Source: Istiophorus platypterus (lineage: Eukaryota; Chordata; Actinopteri; Istiophoriformes; Istiophoridae). From it: a DNA stretch of 64,000 nucleotides. Under the pieces are notes generated by a model that saw nothing but the letters and a program-made list of their open reading frames with translations, searched no databases and was not told the origin of the DNA. Location: the NCBI GenBank assembly GCA_016859345.1, contig CM029122.1, positions 1,395,001-1,459,000 on the forward strand. Direction: 5' to 3'. Shown piece by piece: positions 62,801 through 64,000 of this stretch. Each line of letters starts with the position of its first letter. Position 1 is the stretch's first letter. A program made the position numbers and the translations under genes.

Positions 62801-63268
62801 TCAACACATTTACCATTTTATATGAACAGGAAATAAAGACATGTGACATTGGTTCTCAATTAAACTTCAACTTTGGCGAGTTACCACAAATTAAAAAGAC
62901 ATCAAAGTCTTCCTAAGTTCTGATACTTAGTTTTTGTTTTCCAAGATTATCCTGGAAATGTTTAACCATCATCCTTAGTTTATTTAGGTTTCTTTCAGCT
63001 GCTCCATGAGGTTCACCAACAGGAGTCTCTTTTCCAGTGTGAACACCCCATATAAAAACTGCTTAGGACTAGTGTGTGATTTGGATGTGGGACATGCCAG
63101 AACCCTGGTGCGTCTCTCATTACACCTTTCACTGAGGTGACTGTTAAATGAACGGCTCAGTGGACCAATCTGATTCATCACCTGTGGCTCCAGGTGTTTG
63201 CTGATGTGCTTCTCCAGGAAAGGACGCCTGAGTACAGAGCTGACCGAGGGACGGTCATGGGGGTTGAC
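53154..63268 (-). CDS. nek5: NIMA-related kinase, NEK5-like (3' part, fourteen exons)
   Basis: NEK kinases act in cilia, centrosomes and cell-cycle control. Exons in transcript order: 63182-63268, 62241-62337, 60760-60854, 59906-59970, 59624-59785, 58670-58748, 57426-57491, 56319-56399, 55844-55945, 55318-55383, 55057-55228, 53839-53949, 53513-53657 and 53154-53430. This gives 535 codons with TAG, all in phase. The first exon gives the end of the kinase C-lobe, VNPHDRPSVSSVLRRPFLEK (subdomain XI arginine). The next contains IQEEFS, as in human NEK5. Then follow HYQHYHAELDAFQRR, EYLQRREEANQYKLRAEKQL, EYLRQLDLIRQQYHREM and GIMFEIRL, which fit the NEK5 order as I remember it, and a long acidic tail. 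The location next to alg11 also fits human NEK5. NEK3 or NEK1 relatives are the alternatives. The catalytic exons lie beyond the right edge. Confidence 0.82.
53513..53657 (-). CDS. nek5: nek5 acidic exon with two possible acceptors
   Basis: It encodes a Glu/Asp/Lys-rich segment (KEEEEEEDSDVEVDEERL and similar) ending in DDDD. On the minus strand the start reads ctctaag|atttag|agcc. Either AG keeps the frame and differs by two residues (Asp-Leu), giving 53657 or 53651 as the exon edge. Confidence 0.7.
56403..56450. repeat. imperfect (CA)n tract
   Basis: CA repeats with CG interruptions beside the nek5 acceptor of exon 56319-56399. Confidence 0.8.
58886..59239. mobile_element. complete copy of palindromic MITE family A
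   Basis: It starts AAAGGAATAGTTTAACATTT followed by tgggaaata and ends ttcccaaaaatgtggaacaa, ttccttta, which is the inverted counterpart. Both termini are therefore present about 354 bp apart. The interior has no coding capacity. It is in a nek5 intron. Confidence 0.78.
59310..59605 (-). repeat. copy of dispersed repeat family B
   Basis: The text attaattgattagttgactg, then ttgattattgattaatcgtc and aataattgctagttgcagcc, is the family in inverted orientation, directly beside a nek5 exon. Confidence 0.65.
59809..59836. repeat. (CA)n microsatellite
   Basis: About 14 CA units. On the minus strand this is TG-rich sequence about 24-50 bp upstream of the acceptor of nek5 exon 59624-59785. Confidence 0.85.
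60300..60572. mobile_element. copy of palindromic MITE family A
   Basis: The left end gttttggaaatagtctttaa is degraded. The body has actgtttccagtctttactc and tagcttcatatttactgtac, and the right end is tgacaaactgttcctttaa. It is in a nek5 intron. Confidence 0.65.
62528..62575. repeat. possible DNA-transposon terminus
   Basis: The text tgtacactcagtggccccttt, then attagctacagc, resembles the fish element end 'cactcagtggccactttatt'. The other end was not found. Confidence 0.4.
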
Positions 63269-64000
63269 CTGAAAAATGCGCATGTGCATAAAGAAGGTGA
63301 AACTGGTCAATAAACACTGAAGAGCAGAACCATCGATCATCTTAATAATGCAACCAGAGACACTGAAACTAACATTTATTTCACCGTAACCGTCTCCTAA
63401 ATATCTTTTGTAACTTGAAGGGTTTCCATGTTACTCACTGACAGTTGATACAGACTGTAGCAGTGTGACAGTTTGAGACATTACACTGAATTACACTGAA
63501 GGGAAATGTGTAAGTCCCTGATCAACAGTGTGTGTGTGATCCTCCAGTGAGACAATGGGAACTTCCTCAAATGCAGCCCTGGATAATATCCTGAGCAGCT
63601 GCTCAGACTGTTTCCTGCCTCTTTAATAGTGCTTGTTTTACACTGTGAACACAGAAAACCTGAGGAAAAACTTACTCTTTCTGGGAAAATTGTGAAAATC
63701 TCTTCTGAACTTTCAATCAACCGGAGACTTGTCACAGACCCTATCTTAAAGTAGTATTACATGGTTTTAATTCTTAGTCTTGTATTTCCATGACGGGTTC
63801 TGAAGTTTAACAGATACAAAGTAAGATAAAAATTAGACAACAAAAGTGAGACAGAAATGGACAAATGGATGTTACATCTACATTTTGAGAGTGTTACAAA
63901 AGAGCAATAGAATTATTTAAATTACTCTTTTGCTTTTACAATTAAAAGAAATGTTCTGCAAGATCTTTTCCTTATGTAAAAATACTAATAGAACAATGTG
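63269..64000 (-). other. nek5 intron at the right edge
   Basis: I searched the minus strand for the preceding kinase exon and found no homologous peptide with a matching splice pair. It appears to be intron up to the window edge. Confidence 0.5.

Overview
This window is vertebrate nuclear DNA, most likely from a ray-finned (teleost) fish. The genes have short exons, GT-AG introns and AATAAA signals, and there are many (CA/TG)n tracts. The proteins are close to human families, and the dispersed repeats resemble common fish repeats. I see no bacterial operons, CRISPR arrays, tRNA or rRNA genes.

Layout, left to right. (1) The 3' part of an Abl-interactor gene, abi2 (+, nine coding exons, 1818-17062; earlier exons lie off the left edge). 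Its introns carry Tc1-like transposon relics, a LINE relic and a nested MITE insertion. (2) A long abi2 3' UTR and intergenic stretch. (3) Complete cnot11 (+, seven exons, 23805-28447), a CCR4-NOT deadenylase subunit. (4) Complete lcp1-like L-plastin (-, fifteen coding exons, 30856-39628), an actin bundler. (5) An empty, repeat-bearing interval of about 6.6 kb. (6) Complete alg11 (+, six exons, 46233-50809), the ER mannosyltransferase of N-glycan precursor assembly. (7) The 3' part of a NEK-family kinase, nek5-like (-, fourteen exons, 53154-63268; most of the kinase domain lies off the right edge).

Orientation. abi2 and cnot11 are in tandem. cnot11/lcp1 and alg11/nek5 are tail-to-tail pairs about 2.4 kb apart. 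lcp1 and alg11 are head-to-head but too far apart for an obvious shared core promoter. The five genes belong to different processes: WAVE/actin regulation, mRNA decay, actin bundling, N-glycosylation and ciliary/cell-cycle kinase. From memory, human ABI2 and CNOT11 are on chromosome 2q while LCP1, ALG11 and NEK5 are on 13q14, so the order joins two human segments.

Exon models were built by hand from homology, splice sites and reading-frame phase. In every complete model the exon lengths sum to a multiple of three. I found no convincing unknown gene system. The most interesting signals are UG repeats that act as, or abut, splice sites of abi2 and lcp1; a shortened second EF-hand and a GC-AG intron in lcp1; an acidic/glycine insertion in alg11; a 12-bp minisatellite against a cnot11 exon; and nested or palindromic MITEs.
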